Source: Pseudobdellovibrionaceae bacterium
Lineage (GTDB): Bacteria > Bdellovibrionota > Bdellovibrionia > Bdellovibrionales > Bdellovibrionaceae
Direction: 5' to 3'
Length of the DNA: 64,000 nt
Assembly: GCA_019637955.1 (NCBI GenBank)
Contig: JAHBUS010000006.1
Coordinates: forward strand, 205,826-269,825
The position numbers and the translations under genes are program-made. Positions 29,471 through 37,898 of this stretch are shown piece by piece. Numbering within the stretch: position 1 is the stretch's first letter; each line of letters opens with the position of its first letter. Below the pieces are notes generated by a model. That model searched no databases. It saw only the letters and a program-made list of their open reading frames with translations, and was not told the DNA's origin.

Positions 29471-30037
29471 TTAAGGCTGAGCGTGACGCGCTTGTTTGGC
29501 GCGAAGGTACTCGTCGTACGACGGGTAAACCGTCATTTTTTGCAGCGACACGGTCGCCTCGAGTCCTTGGCTGTCCGAGAGATCCAAGGAAGGATTCAGA
29601 CCCAAGTAGTTGTCACCGAACTCGACGCCGACATTCGCGCCCGCGCCGACGAACAGGATGTTGGCGTGCGCCCCGAGACCAAGCGTGCGTTTACCGTACA
29701 TCTCGTTCACATCGCGAACGGCGACTTTACCGGTCACCATGAAGATCTTCTCGCGCTTCAGAAAGTTGAGGTCGAGACCGACGGCGGCGCCGCGGATTTC
29801 GACGAACGCGTTCGAGCGCACGACTTTAGAACCACCATCCGTGACGGACTCGAGCGAGGTGCACGTGATGCGAGCGGGACCAGCTTTGTTGACCATCCCG
29901 ATGCCGAGGGCCCAAGATTTGTTCTCGAGTTCGGCTTGGATCTTACAGCCCCAGATGGGCGTTCCTATGCGTGCTTCGGCCTTCAAGCCGGCCGCCGCGA
30001 TCAGAGCCAGAGCGGCCAGAGCGAGTGTTGATTTCAT
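29471..30037 (-). CDS. Small exported protein of unknown function
   Basis: The ATG at 30037 follows GAAGGGGG. The 188-residue product has a signal peptide (MKSTLALAALALIAAAGLKAEA). The mature part is rich in Gly and alternating hydrophobic residues (GLGAHANILFVGAGANVGVEFGDN, here read as GAHANILFVGAGANVGVEF) and could form beta strands, with a cysteine pair (C31 and one in ARITC). The end is basic (RAKQARHAQP). No family is recognised. It is flanked by its own terminator. Confidence 0.7.
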   Translation of the reverse strand: MKSTLALAALALIAAAGLKAEARIGTPIWGCKIQAELENKSWALGIGMVNKAGPARITCTSLESVTDGGSKVVRSNAFVEIRGAAVGLDLNFLKREKIFMVTGKVAVRDVNEMYGKRTLGLGAHANILFVGAGANVGVEFGDNYLGLNPSLDLSDSQGLEATVSLQKMTVYPSYDEYLRAKQARHAQP

Positions 30038-30201
30038 AAATTCCCCCTTCGTTAGAGAAGCTGCGTTTGGAGCAGCCTCGGTTGTTGAAATGGGATTTAC
30101 GATTTCAATTTATTTTTGAGTATCTTAAAAAATGCGGTCGTAAAATGAACATTTCGCGCGCCCAGAATTGTCATCCTTGGCACGCACACGTCATCTCTTA
30201 T

Positions 30202-30972
30202 TTATTTAGAGGTGAGCTCGATCACGCGCTCGATCGCCTCGGAGGGCTGCGCGCCCTCGAGGGCGATGCCATTCACGACAATGACCGGCGTGCCGGTGAA
30301 CCCAAGATTCACGAACTCCTCTTGATCGTTCTTGATTGTGCGTGCGACCGCCTCCGATTTGACATCGGCCTCGAGCCTCTTCATATCGGCGCCCGCTTTC
30401 TTGGCGGTCTCTTTTAAGAACGCGTCGCTGAGCGCGCGTTGATTCGCGAAGACCGAGTCGTAAAACTTGCGGGCTTTCGCGCGGTCTTGCTTCATGAGCG
30501 CCTCATAATAGGAGCTTGCGGGCATCGCCATCGGGTGAAAGTCGAGCGGCATGTTCTTGTAGTGGAACTGCAGGCGATCCCCGTACTTCTCCAGCACCTT
30601 TTTCAGATTGGCGGCCGCCATGGAACACGCGGGGCATTGAAAGTCCGCATACTCGACGATCACGATTTTCGCCTCCGGTGATCCCGCCAGCACCCGCGAT
30701 TTCTCGAGTTTGGGCTTGAGCGGATTTTTGAGCTGCTCCTGCACGCGCTGTTCGCGCTCGGCCTGTTGTTTCTCGGCCTGAGCGCCTTGCGCTTTGCGGG
30801 CCGCGCGGTTCACGGTCTCGAGAAACATCTCCGGATTGTCTTCGATCACTTCAAACAAAACCTGTGGGTTCTTCTTGAGGTAGTCACGGATCTGGCCGTC
30901 GCTGGTCGCGCACGAGGCGAGACCCAACAAAAGAGCCGGGAGCAGGATCCACGTTTTCATCTTGGTTTTCAT
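30202..30972 (-). CDS. DsbA-like thioredoxin-fold lipoprotein
   Basis: The 256-residue product has a lipoprotein signal (LLPALLLGLASC, Cys at 21), a charged helical linker (about 25-85) and a DsbA-type domain with redox motif FQCPACSMAA (C-P-A-C at about 113-116), helix insertion, and cis-Pro loop FTGTPVIVVNG. It resembles the DsbA/BdbD group with an attached N-terminal dimerisation helix. It should act on thiols in the periplasm at the inner or outer membrane. Its ATG overlaps the M56 protease stop by one base, so it is the third gene of the blaI-M56-dsbA operon. In known bla/mec systems this third gene is not a thiol oxidoreductase. Confidence 0.88.
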   Translation of the reverse strand: MKTKMKTWILLPALLLGLASCATSDGQIRDYLKKNPQVLFEVIEDNPEMFLETVNRAARKAQGAQAEKQQAEREQRVQEQLKNPLKPKLEKSRVLAGSPEAKIVIVEYADFQCPACSMAAANLKKVLEKYGDRLQFHYKNMPLDFHPMAMPASSYYEALMKQDRAKARKFYDSVFANQRALSDAFLKETAKKAGADMKRLEADVKSEAVARTIKNDQEEFVNLGFTGTPVIVVNGIALEGAQPSEAIERVIELTSK

Positions 30973-32054
30973 TATTCACACCTTCCATTTGGCGAACTCG
31001 CGGCGGTGGCCGGTTCGCATGAGTTGAGGGACTTGCCCGCAGTTTCGATCAAGAGCCAGTCTTCGATCTTGCGCTCAACCCGGACTTGCGCGCACAAACC
31101 GACATCCTGGATTCCTGGGGACAGATTCATTGACGCCAAGGCTTGCTGCCAACCCACACCGCCACTCAGGACAAGCAGAACCAGGGCGAGGCGCAGTGTC
31201 CAAGGCCTTGCCGGTGTCTGCTCGAACTCACGCAAGTGTTTGAAGCGGACTTCAAGCTGATCAAAATCAAGAACGCTCATCGAAGCCAGCCGTGACGGCA
31301 CCGCCCCGGCCGGGCTCGACTCTAGAAACGACAGCAGCGTGCGCGCGTAGGCTCCCGCATCGAGCCCGAACTGCTCCACGGCACGGCGGTCGGCGGCGAG
31401 TTCGATGGCGAGCCGGTAGGATCGGTGGTAACTCCAGACGAACGGCTGAAACCAAGCCAGGCGCAAAGTGAGGAGCGCCGCCAAATTCCAAAATCCATCG
31501 CCGTGCTGCCGGTGCGACTCCTCATGCGCCACCGCCGACGGGGCTATATCCCCGTCGCGAAGAGTGACCGATGAGATCACCACCTGCGCGGGCCACAAGC
31601 CCACGCAGAAAGGAGCCAGGGCTTCATCGTGCACGCGCAGCCGGATGTCTTGAGGAGGCCGACCCGGCTTTTGAACCGAGTAAGTCTCCGGGCGCGTTTG
31701 CGCTTGAAGCAAGCGCATGAACCGCAGGTGCCGAAACAGATCGTGAGAAATCCAGAGACCCGCAACCGCGATCCACAGCAAAGCCATCCCGCGCGTAAAG
31801 CCCCACGAATCATGACCTTGAGCGAACAGACCAAAACAGCGCTCGGCCCATTCGCGGTCAAATCCCAGCATCAAGAGCGCACTCACCGCGAGCAGGCTTA
31901 AGAACACCGCGGCCGCCGCTTTCGCGGAGACGGCAAAGATGAACGCGTTTTTTTGCAAAATGGCGCGCACCAGCACGAAGGCGCCAAAGATCAGAGTCGA
32001 TGACACCGCGGCGATCACCAAAAGACGCCAAACGAAATCCAACACGGACATCAT
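30972..32054 (-). CDS. M56 (BlaR1-type) membrane metalloprotease with short cysteine-bearing tail
   Basis: The 360-residue product has N-terminal membrane spans (about 7-30, 40-63 and 88-104), the zinc protease motif AHEESHRQH (HEESH at 177-181) with the third ligand in ELAADRRAVE (about 218), and a last span (287-303). BlaR1 and MecR1 carry a penicillin-binding domain after this span; here only about 57 residues follow, with cysteines at 321, 346 and 359. By BlaR1 topology this tail is periplasmic. The start overlaps the BlaI-like repressor stop by four bases. It presumably cleaves, or triggers cleavage of, that repressor on receiving a periplasmic signal. Confidence 0.88.
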   Translation of the reverse strand: MMSVLDFVWRLLVIAAVSSTLIFGAFVLVRAILQKNAFIFAVSAKAAAAVFLSLLAVSALLMLGFDREWAERCFGLFAQGHDSWGFTRGMALLWIAVAGLWISHDLFRHLRFMRLLQAQTRPETYSVQKPGRPPQDIRLRVHDEALAPFCVGLWPAQVVISSVTLRDGDIAPSAVAHEESHRQHGDGFWNLAALLTLRLAWFQPFVWSYHRSYRLAIELAADRRAVEQFGLDAGAYARTLLSFLESSPAGAVPSRLASMSVLDFDQLEVRFKHLREFEQTPARPWTLRLALVLLVLSGGVGWQQALASMNLSPGIQDVGLCAQVRVERKIEDWLLIETAGKSLNSCEPATAASSPNGRCE

Positions 32055-32443
32055 CGTTTGCTCCCCTTCTGCTGATCGAACTCGCGCACGATTTCACGCA
32101 GCTTTTCGATCTCGTCGACCGAAAGATTCTTTTGCCCGGCGAAATAACTCAGCAGCGGCGAAAGCGATCCCCCCAGAGTTTTGTCGACGAACGTCGAAAC
32201 CCGGCCCGCCAAGAAAGATTCGGTGTCGATTTTCTCGCGGTACTGATAGACCCCGTCGACTTTCGTGCGGCTCACGCAGCCCTTGGCACGGAGACGCTCC
32301 ATCACCGTGAGCACCGTCGTGCGCGCAAGTCCATGGGACTTCTCAAACACGTCGGCCGCCTCGCGCACGCTGACGCTCTCGCGGCTCGAGACGAATCGCA
32401 GAATTTCGATCTCCTGCTCGCCCAGTTTCGGTGCTGGCTTCAT
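32051..32443 (-). CDS. BlaI/MecI-family transcriptional repressor
   Basis: The 130-residue product has the winged helix of the family (LGEQEIEILRFVSS, then ARTTVLTVMERLRAKGCVSR) and a C-terminal dimerisation helix region. The winged helix reads DNA of the type TACA-NN-TGTA, and two such operators lie directly upstream, overlapping the predicted promoter. The ATG follows GGAGG. In bla/mec systems the partner M56 protease inactivates the repressor by proteolysis; the presumed scissile region here would be in KNLSVDEIEKL. It is the first gene of a three-gene autoregulated operon. Confidence 0.9.
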   Translation of the reverse strand: MKPAPKLGEQEIEILRFVSSRESVSVREAADVFEKSHGLARTTVLTVMERLRAKGCVSRTKVDGVYQYREKIDTESFLAGRVSTFVDKTLGGSLSPLLSYFAGQKNLSVDEIEKLREIVREFDQQKGSKR

Positions 32444-32462
32444 GGGAACCTCCAGATGAGCT

Positions 32463-32502
32463 GACTACACGTGTAGTCTATATTGACTACGGCTGTAGTC
32501 AA
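32463..32502 (-). promoter_or_regulatory. Promoter of the BlaI operon with two BlaI-type operators
   Basis: Operator 1 (32463-32478) is the perfect 16-base palindrome GACTACACGTGTAGTC. Operator 2 (32485-32500) is GACTACGGCTGTAGTC, the same with one mismatch. Their centres are 22 bases apart, two helical turns. The minus-strand promoter TTGACT (32497-32502), 16-base spacer, TAGACT (32475-32480) overlaps both, so bound repressor would block polymerase. Confidence 0.8.
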
Positions 32503-32541
32503 AGAACTCTGAAGTCCAGTTTTGAATTGAGACGCCCGCGC

Positions 32542-34200
32542 TCAACGGCGGGCGATATTTTCGAGATAGCGTTTGTAAGCGGCTTCTTCGTAGGCGGTGC
32601 CGAAGCGCATGCCACGGATCTGGGTTTGGACCTGGGCCCGCAACTGCGTGGCGATATCCTTGTCGCGCTCATTGACCAAGTCAGTTCGCTTGCTGATCAA
32701 GGCCATCCTCTCCGAACGGTCGCCCGTGGCCGCGAACCTTTGATCGACTTTGGCGATCTCGGCGGCGAGGCGGTGTGAGCGCTGCAAGTCTTGGCGCTGC
32801 GCCTGAATCCCGCGGTCCAGACGGATGATCTGGTGATCAACTTTGATTTCGCCGGCACGCGCGGGCGTGAGAACGTTTTTCAGCGAAGGTGCGGGCGCAG
32901 ACGAATTGGGCTCGTACCACTCGGGCGGCGCCTTTTCGAGACCCGAGATCACCTGGCTCAGTTCCGTCGTGGCCTCGCGCAGTTGGTCCATTTGCACCGC
33001 TTTGGGACTGTCGATGTCGGGCGTGTTCGGTCCCCCGAGAAAAACCTGGAGATCGCCCAAACGTTTGATGATCTCGGCGCGTGACAGCTGCGCAAGATTG
33101 CCCACACGAAGATTCGCCGGTGCGCCGACGTCGGCGAGCATCTGATCGATCTTGGTGAGTTCCTCGCGGTGCAGACGCCCGAGGTTGGCCTTGAAGTTGT
33201 CAAAATTGAGCAGCATCTGGATCGAGTGCGGCTCGGGAACGACCACGTCGTCGCGGATCTCTTCCCAGTACGCGCGGCACTGCATCTTGCTCGAGAGCAC
33301 TTGGTGGAACACGCCCAAGGGATTGCAGCTCTCGGACTCGTAAGCGGCAACGCCGCCCGTGTTGCAAGCCGGGTCTTGATTGACGGCATTGGCCGGAGGG
33401 TTGGCGCAATTCAAAGTGCGGTTTCCGAGGCGGAGGGTGCCGCGAGCGTTGCGGTAACAGTTGAAGACCTCGAGGCCCTTTTTCATTTCGGGGAGCTGCG
33501 GGCTGCAGTCGCGGCGGATCGCGCCGATGTCGCGGGCGGCGGCCTTCGATCCGGGCCCCGTGGGCGTGACCATGAACTTGTCGGTGCAAATCGACGACGC
33601 GGTCACGTTGAAACCGCCGATGCCGTTGACGAGTTTTTCCATGGTGTTTTTGTCCCGCGCCTGGATCAGCTCACGGTCGACGCGCAAAAAGTCTTCGAGG
33701 TAGCGGTGATTGGCATCGCGGATCTTGCTGGGACCGCGGCCGTCAAAGCCGGCAAAGACGCCCACGTTCGGAAAGATCCCCTTCCAGTGCGTGTCAATGC
33801 TGCCGATGTTGGTCGTGCGGCAGCCCCAAAGCAGAACCGAGCGCACGTCTTTCATGGCATTGGGGTTTGACGAAATCGCGTCGCGCATCTCCTCAACCGT
33901 CATGTCGATACTACGGCCCTCGCGCGAACCCGAAAAACGTCCGTTGCCGTCATGGCCCGAAATGATCACGCTCGACAGCGGAACGTTCAATCGCGCGATC
34001 TCACGCTTCAGCGAAGCGGCGCTGGCTTGTGTCCGGTCGGTCTCTTTGGGAATCACGATGAGCTGCTCACCACGGGCGGCGGCGGCTTTGCGGGCGGCGT
34101 CGATTTCCATCTTGGCGTCGTTCAAATCCAAAAACAAAATGTCGGCCCGGGCGAGACTCGCAAAAGCCAAAACCGAAAGGGCGAGAGTGGTCTTTATCAT
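32542..34200 (-). CDS. Exported protein with a caspase-like (clan CD) domain
   Basis: The 552-residue product has a signal peptide (MIKTTLALSVLAFASLARA). Residues 20-150 look like a caspase/CHAT fold: a strand and loop SSVIISGHDGNGRFSG with His83, and VRSVLLWGCRTTN with Cys127, matching the H-G and A/G-C-x-T pattern of clan CD cysteine peptidases. The rest is long and helical with about ten cysteines in residues 205-310 (NCYRNARGTLRLGNRTLNC) and an Arg/Gln-rich coiled coil near the end (RSHRLAAEIAKVDQRFAA). Substrate and specificity are unknown. It overlaps the gene upstream by four bases, suggesting a functional pair. Confidence 0.65.
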   Translation of the reverse strand: MIKTTLALSVLAFASLARADILFLDLNDAKMEIDAARKAAAARGEQLIVIPKETDRTQASAASLKREIARLNVPLSSVIISGHDGNGRFSGSREGRSIDMTVEEMRDAISSNPNAMKDVRSVLLWGCRTTNIGSIDTHWKGIFPNVGVFAGFDGRGPSKIRDANHRYLEDFLRVDRELIQARDKNTMEKLVNGIGGFNVTASSICTDKFMVTPTGPGSKAAARDIGAIRRDCSPQLPEMKKGLEVFNCYRNARGTLRLGNRTLNCANPPANAVNQDPACNTGGVAAYESESCNPLGVFHQVLSSKMQCRAYWEEIRDDVVVPEPHSIQMLLNFDNFKANLGRLHREELTKIDQMLADVGAPANLRVGNLAQLSRAEIIKRLGDLQVFLGGPNTPDIDSPKAVQMDQLREATTELSQVISGLEKAPPEWYEPNSSAPAPSLKNVLTPARAGEIKVDHQIIRLDRGIQAQRQDLQRSHRLAAEIAKVDQRFAATGDRSERMALISKRTDLVNERDKDIATQLRAQVQTQIRGMRFGTAYEEAAYKRYLENIARR

Positions 34201-34637
34201 TTGGTCTCCGTCATGGAGTGTACGCGGGCTTTGACCACGCGGATTTCTTTTTCGGCAGCTTGTAGAGCCTTGAGCGGAAGTTTGGGGTATTGGGCGCTGG
34301 CCTTCGCGGCACCCTTGCGATCAACACGGTCAAGGAACATGTCCTTTTCGAGTTCGGACCAGGATTTGGCCTGCTCGTTCAAACCCGACACCCGCAGGAT
34401 GCGGTCTTTTTCGGTGTAAGCCTGATGGTACCAGGGAGCCTTTTTTTTCTTGGCCACTTGAAAGCCCGAATGCTTTTCGAACCACTCCGCCGGGTACTGA
34501 TCGTCCATCGGGTCGACGATGATTTCACTCGAGTCCGCCGCGGACTCGTTCGCCGCGTGCGCGATGAACGCGGTCATCAAAAGACAAAACACCACTCCAA
34601 AAGCGAACGCCAAGGCACGTTTGAACCATGTCATCAT
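34197..34637 (-). CDS. Small exported protein cotranslated with the caspase-like protein
   Basis: The 146-residue product has an N-terminal hydrophobic segment (FKRALAFAFGVVFCLLMTAFIAHA) that is a signal peptide or anchor, an acidic stretch (EIIVDPMDDQYPAEWFE), KKKKAPWYHQAY and a helical basic end. Two ATGs are adjacent at 34637 and 34634. The stop overlaps the next start by four bases, which implies translational coupling with the caspase-like protein; it may be its partner, inhibitor or substrate. The family is not recognised. Confidence 0.65.
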   Translation of the reverse strand: MMTWFKRALAFAFGVVFCLLMTAFIAHAANESAADSSEIIVDPMDDQYPAEWFEKHSGFQVAKKKKAPWYHQAYTEKDRILRVSGLNEQAKSWSELEKDMFLDRVDRKGAAKASAQYPKLPLKALQAAEKEIRVVKARVHSMTETK

Positions 34638-34697
34638 GCCTTTGATTTTAGATGCTTTTTCAGAAAAAGGCCGCTGTCCCCGGAGAGAACTGGGCTT

Positions 34698-35375
34698 TTA
34701 GACCGAGAGTTTAGAGCGCACGAACTTTTCGACTTCGCCGACCACGTCTTCAAAGCCCAAGTCCGTCGAGTCCAGGACCAAAGCCTGCTCGGGCACCTTC
34801 ATCGGTGCGGCCTTGCGGGTGGAGTCCTGCTCATCACGTTGTTTTTGCGCGCCGATGATCTCTTCGGCGTTCGCCCCTTGCTCGCGAGCTCGGCGCTCGG
34901 CGCGGTTTTCTTGGCTAGCGGTCAGGTAAATTTTGGCTTCCGCCGTGGGAAAGACCACGGTGCCGCAGTCGCGGCCTTCGGCGACCAGACCTTCGGTGGT
35001 CTCCGAGCACGCACGCTGCGCGCCCAACAAGGCCGAACGGACTTTGGGGAAATGGCTGATCTTGGAGGCGACCGAACCCACGTCTTCGCGGAAAATCAAA
35101 TCGGTCACATTGCGGCCTTTGAAATGAACGCTCGTTTGCTCGTCGTCCATTTTCACGGCCCAAACCTCGCGCTGATTGGCCAACGCGGCCAGCGCGTTTT
35201 CATCTTCGAGATTGGCTTGAGTTTCAAGCGCGGCGAACGCCAGGCCTCGGTAGAATGCGCCCGTCGACACCCAACTCCAACCCAAACGCTTGGCCAGCTC
35301 ACGGCTCACCGATGTTTTTCCAGAGGCCGCCGGGCCGTCGATGGTCACCACTTTTCCCATTTCCACAGTACTCAT
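34698..35375 (-). CDS. cmk: Cytidylate kinase
   Basis: Cmk phosphorylates CMP and dCMP. The 225-residue product has the P loop IDGPAASGKTSVSRELA, the substrate-binding segment WVSTGAFYRGLAFAAL and GRDCGTVVFPTAEAKIYLTA with the conserved RD near the end of the NMP-binding part, then RRAREQGANAEEI. Its start overlaps the hisC stop by four bases, a fairly common pairing of cmk with aminotransferase or aroA genes. Confidence 0.95.
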   Translation of the reverse strand: MSTVEMGKVVTIDGPAASGKTSVSRELAKRLGWSWVSTGAFYRGLAFAALETQANLEDENALAALANQREVWAVKMDDEQTSVHFKGRNVTDLIFREDVGSVASKISHFPKVRSALLGAQRACSETTEGLVAEGRDCGTVVFPTAEAKIYLTASQENRAERRAREQGANAEEIIGAQKQRDEQDSTRKAAPMKVPEQALVLDSTDLGFEDVVGEVEKFVRSKLSV

Positions 35376-36496
35376 TTCCTTTTGGGGATCTCTTGAAAGA
35401 CGTCCCGCAGAGCCTTGATTGCCGCTTCATTTTCTTCTGGCAGACCCACGCTCATCCGGAGATGAGTTTTGAAACCGTAGTTCAAAACAGGTCTGAGAAT
35501 CACCCCTCGTCGCAGCAACGACTCAAACACGGGCATGACGTCACGTTCCGTATCGAAGAGCACAAAGTTGCCTTGGGACTCGACGTAAGGAACCCCTAAT
35601 TTTTGAAGCTCTTTGTAGAAATAATCAAGACCTTGCCAGGTGATTTCGATGGTGCGGCGAATGAAGTCTGAGTCCTGCAGCGCGGCCACTGCCGCGACTT
35701 GCGCTAATTCGTTGACATTGAAAGGCTTGCGCACGCGGTTGATCAAATCCACGGCTTGCTCAGGACCCGCCATCAGTCCCACGCGGAGGCCCGCGAGTCC
35801 AAAAATTTTGGACATCGTGCGGGTCACAATCACGTTGGAATATCGACGCATATCATCAAGCGCCGGTCGGTAGTCTTTGGCGCGGACGAACTCGGTGTAA
35901 GCCTCGTCAAAAATGATTAAAATTTCATCATGATTGCCCCAGTCCTTGAGGAAGGCATCCACCTCGGGTGCGGGAACGTAGGTCCCCGTGGGGTTGTTGG
36001 GGTTGGGAATAAAGACCAAACGGATTTTATCTTTCTCGCGGTTCTTCTTGAGGTACTCCGACATCGCCGCAAGATCGGTTTTGAGCCCGGGTTTCATCGG
36101 CACGACGTGCGTTTTCACGCGGGCGGCTTGAGCACTGATGGGGTAGGCCGAAAAGGCCGCCTCGGTCGTGATGATGCCCTCACCGGGCTCGCAATAAATG
36201 CGAATCAGCAAATCGAAGAGCTCATCGGAGCCGTTACCAATGGTAATCTTATTGCGGGGGAGCTGCCAGAGCTCGCTCACCTTGCCGACGAGATCGTAAA
36301 AGGTGGGATCGGGGTACAGATTCAGGCGGCTCACCGCCTGGTTCACGGCCTCGAGCGCCTTGGGGCTCACGCCGAGCGGGTTTTCGTTGCTGGCAAGCTT
36401 GTAAACCTTTGAAATCCCGTACTCACGCTGGGTTTCCGAGATGGGCTTGCCGGGTTTGTACGGAATCAAATTCAAAATTTCGGGCGAAACCTTCAC
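35372..36496 (-). CDS. hisC: Histidinol-phosphate aminotransferase
   Basis: HisC transfers the amino group to imidazole acetol phosphate in histidine synthesis. The start is taken as the GTG at 36496 because AAGGGAG lies eight bases upstream; the frame continues upstream but without homology. The 374-residue product is a fold-type I PLP enzyme with SNENPLGVSPKAL, GNGSDELFDLL, NPNNPTGTYV, the internal aldimine Lys in TRTMSKIFGLAGLRVG and the C-terminal Arg in HLRMSVGLPEE. A role in the phenylalanine/tyrosine pathway is possible, as in other HisC-like enzymes. Confidence 0.92.
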   Translation of the reverse strand: MKVSPEILNLIPYKPGKPISETQREYGISKVYKLASNENPLGVSPKALEAVNQAVSRLNLYPDPTFYDLVGKVSELWQLPRNKITIGNGSDELFDLLIRIYCEPGEGIITTEAAFSAYPISAQAARVKTHVVPMKPGLKTDLAAMSEYLKKNREKDKIRLVFIPNPNNPTGTYVPAPEVDAFLKDWGNHDEILIIFDEAYTEFVRAKDYRPALDDMRRYSNVIVTRTMSKIFGLAGLRVGLMAGPEQAVDLINRVRKPFNVNELAQVAAVAALQDSDFIRRTIEITWQGLDYFYKELQKLGVPYVESQGNFVLFDTERDVMPVFESLLRRGVILRPVLNYGFKTHLRMSVGLPEENEAAIKALRDVFQEIPKRK

Positions 36497-36572
36497 TGGA
36501 CAATCTCCCTTTTGGCTTGCGGATTCGATTGCGAAGTTCCCATCAGTGGTGGTAAATGTCGAGCCTAAAGCA

Positions 36573-37898
36573 ATGCGGAAACAGTGTCTCGCCCTCTCGT
36601 GGGGATCTTCTTTTGCCGAGCTCGAAACCTGTTCAGGATGGGTGCGCGCGTACACGGCGCAGCTCCCCGCGCACCAACTTCTTAAAAACACGATCGCAAG
36701 CGACGCCGACCTCACCGAAGCTCGCGTCAGCATGAGCGTCACCCGCCGCATCCTGGGCACCCGCCTTGGCAATTCGGTGGCGCAAATCGTGACCGAGGGT
36801 TTCGAGCACTGGGTTTTACTCCGTCAAGAAGCCGAGCCGGGCCACTTTGATTTGGCGCCGAACCGCCGCGAGCCGCTCGCCAATCCCGAAAACTTATTCG
36901 GGATCAAGGAGCGCATCGCGGCCGATGGGCGCGTGCTGACGCCTTTGAAAATTGAAGATCTCGAAAAAATCGCGGCGACTTTAAAGAGCCGGCAAATTGA
37001 ACGCGTGTGCCTGAACTTTTTGAACTCGCACCGCAATCCCGAGCACCAGCGGGCCGCGCAGAAATTTTTGCAAGAGCAGGGCTTTCAGGTGTTCTCACGC
37101 GCACGCAGCGAAACGAGTGCCGACGAGTTGTCGGCTTGGCGCCGCAATTTGCTCGATGCCAGTCTGGCTTCGTTTTTCGCGAAGACTTTCGAGGATTTCA
37201 CCGAAGTCGCCCCGCAAATGTCCTTTGAATTTCTCGACACCGAAAAGGGCTTTGTCCCGGTGAATGCGCTCAGCACGTCGGGGCTTTTGTTCGGGCGCGA
37301 AAAGTCGCTGCAGACTCAAATTCCGTTCTTGTATTTCGGCTCTGAGGAGTGGGGCTGGGTGATGCCCGAAGATCAAAATTTGTGGCGTTCGCCTTGGGGC
37401 GCGGTCGAGCTGACGGCTCCCGTGCACGGCTTCTTCCACGCTCAGCCGGGCCTTGAGCTTATTCTTAATCCAACCGGCCAAATCCGCTGGGGTGACAATA
37501 CGGGAATGGACCCCGGACCGGTTTTGTGGGGCCGCTCTTCGCGCCTGACGGTGCTGGATTTCTTGGGCTGGCACTTTGAGACCAAACCCGCGCTCCGTCG
37601 CAGCGAAAAATCCGAAGCCAAATCACGCGACTTGTTTGAATCGCTCAAAAAAAATTCGCGCGACTGGCGCTCGCATTCGTTCGAAACCGCGCACCAAGAA
37701 ATTTTCGACACGATGATCTCGACGATTTTGACCGATCTGTCGGTGCGTCTCAATTCGGACACCTTCGCCGTGGGCGGCGTGATGGCTCCGCACATCATTC
37801 CGGCCTTGAAAAAAGCCAAGCCCAAGTGTTCGTTCCAAATGTTGAACGACGCCGACAATTTTCATGAGACGAAAAACTTTTGGGGTCCGAATGCTTAA
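36573..37898 (+). CDS. Divergent, shortened hydantoinase A/oxoprolinase A-like protein
   Basis: The 441-residue product resembles HyuA: the segment VSMSVTRRILGTRLGNSVAQ, then IVTEGFEHWVLLRQ and FDLAPNRREPL correspond to the TTVATNALLERKG, TTKGFRDVLEIGRQ and fDLxxxKPxPL motifs, followed by GIKERIAADGRVLTPL. HyuA proteins are about 680 residues and begin with an ATPase-type GVDxGGTFTD motif; here that motif is absent (MRKQCLALSWGSSFAELE) and the C terminus is short. The start is uncertain (no good binding site; the ATG at 36573 is used). It overlaps the HyuB-like gene by eight bases. ATP-dependent ring opening is doubtful. Confidence 0.65.
   Translation: MRKQCLALSWGSSFAELETCSGWVRAYTAQLPAHQLLKNTIASDADLTEARVSMSVTRRILGTRLGNSVAQIVTEGFEHWVLLRQEAEPGHFDLAPNRREPLANPENLFGIKERIAADGRVLTPLKIEDLEKIAATLKSRQIERVCLNFLNSHRNPEHQRAAQKFLQEQGFQVFSRARSETSADELSAWRRNLLDASLASFFAKTFEDFTEVAPQMSFEFLDTEKGFVPVNALSTSGLLFGREKSLQTQIPFLYFGSEEWGWVMPEDQNLWRSPWGAVELTAPVHGFFHAQPGLELILNPTGQIRWGDNTGMDPGPVLWGRSSRLTVLDFLGWHFETKPALRRSEKSEAKSRDLFESLKKNSRDWRSHSFETAHQEIFDTMISTILTDLSVRLNSDTFAVGGVMAPHIIPALKKAKPKCSFQMLNDADNFHETKNFWGPNA

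Noticed and set aside
35372..36772. The 92-codon upstream extension of hisC
   Set aside because: It runs through the divergent spacer and into the HyuA-like gene on the other strand, and the conserved HisC N terminus begins at the GTG at 36496.
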